From Caldora sp. SIO3E6 (GTDB taxonomy: Bacteria > Cyanobacteriota > Cyanobacteriia > Cyanobacteriales > Coleofasciculaceae): a stretch of 12,038 nt of DNA. The notes under the pieces were generated by a model, which saw only the letters and a program-made list of their open reading frames with translations, did no database searches and was not told where the DNA came from. The stretch is from positions 1-12,038 of the forward strand of contig JAAHHL010000114.1 of assembly GCA_010672185.1 (NCBI GenBank), in the 5' to 3' direction. This document shows, in pieces, positions 12,038 to 12,038 of this stretch (its first letter is position 1; every line of letters begins with the position of its first letter). Both the position numbers and the translations under genes were made by a program.

Positions 12038-12038
12038 C

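Overview
The window looks like chromosomal DNA of a cyanobacterium, probably a filamentous one. The octamer GCGATCGC (HIP1) occurs six times (649, 1606, 2201, 6358, 7194, 9603). HemJ-type protoporphyrinogen oxidase, a CbiD-GuaA gene pair and an SRP54 with a Met/Gly tail fit this. So do short tandem heptanucleotide repeats and several palindromic intergenic repeats of cyanobacterial type. I infer the group, not a species.

Layout. Positions 1-829 hold the 3' part of ffh (+). It faces a short secreted lectin-like remnant (916-1158, -) across two hairpin repeats. A repeat-rich gap (1159-1626) precedes an intact MNT nucleotidyltransferase antitoxin (1627-1965, +). The overlapping HEPT toxin gene of that antitoxin is cut off after about ten codons by a palindromic element. 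hemJ (2220-2819, -) is divergent from a two-gene unit (2942-5080, +) encoding a GT1 glycosyltransferase and an FkbM methyltransferase. Behind these lies the 3' tail of a second glycosyltransferase copy (5125-5178). guaA and cbiD (5268-8197, -) are co-directional housekeeping genes, with a terminator-like hairpin between them.

From 8363 the DNA is AT-rich and accessory in character. It holds an AAA/RecF-like ATPase (+), then a frame-shifted and truncated stretch with a TOPRIM-like EGxxD motif. A convergent PD-(D/E)XK nuclease-like gene (9634-10248, -) follows. This could be a decayed or partial defence locus. The right end is a surface-glycan type region: a GT2 glycosyltransferase (10386-11120, -) and the C-terminal part of a sugar C-methyltransferase-like protein (11366-12037, -, running off the window).

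How it fits together. guaA and cbiD serve GMP and corrinoid synthesis, hemJ serves haem/chlorophyll synthesis, and ffh serves protein targeting. The glycosyltransferase/methyltransferase pairs probably decorate a lipid, glycan or secondary product; no acceptor is visible. The clearest theme is remodelling by short repeats. Repeat elements supply the stop codon of the lectin remnant, of the HEPT remnant and of the GT2 gene. A 13-unit heptad array directly abuts the GT2 start codon. I do not see a convincing complete new system; the best candidates are the ATPase/TOPRIM/nuclease neighbourhood and the repeat-driven gene-end remodelling.
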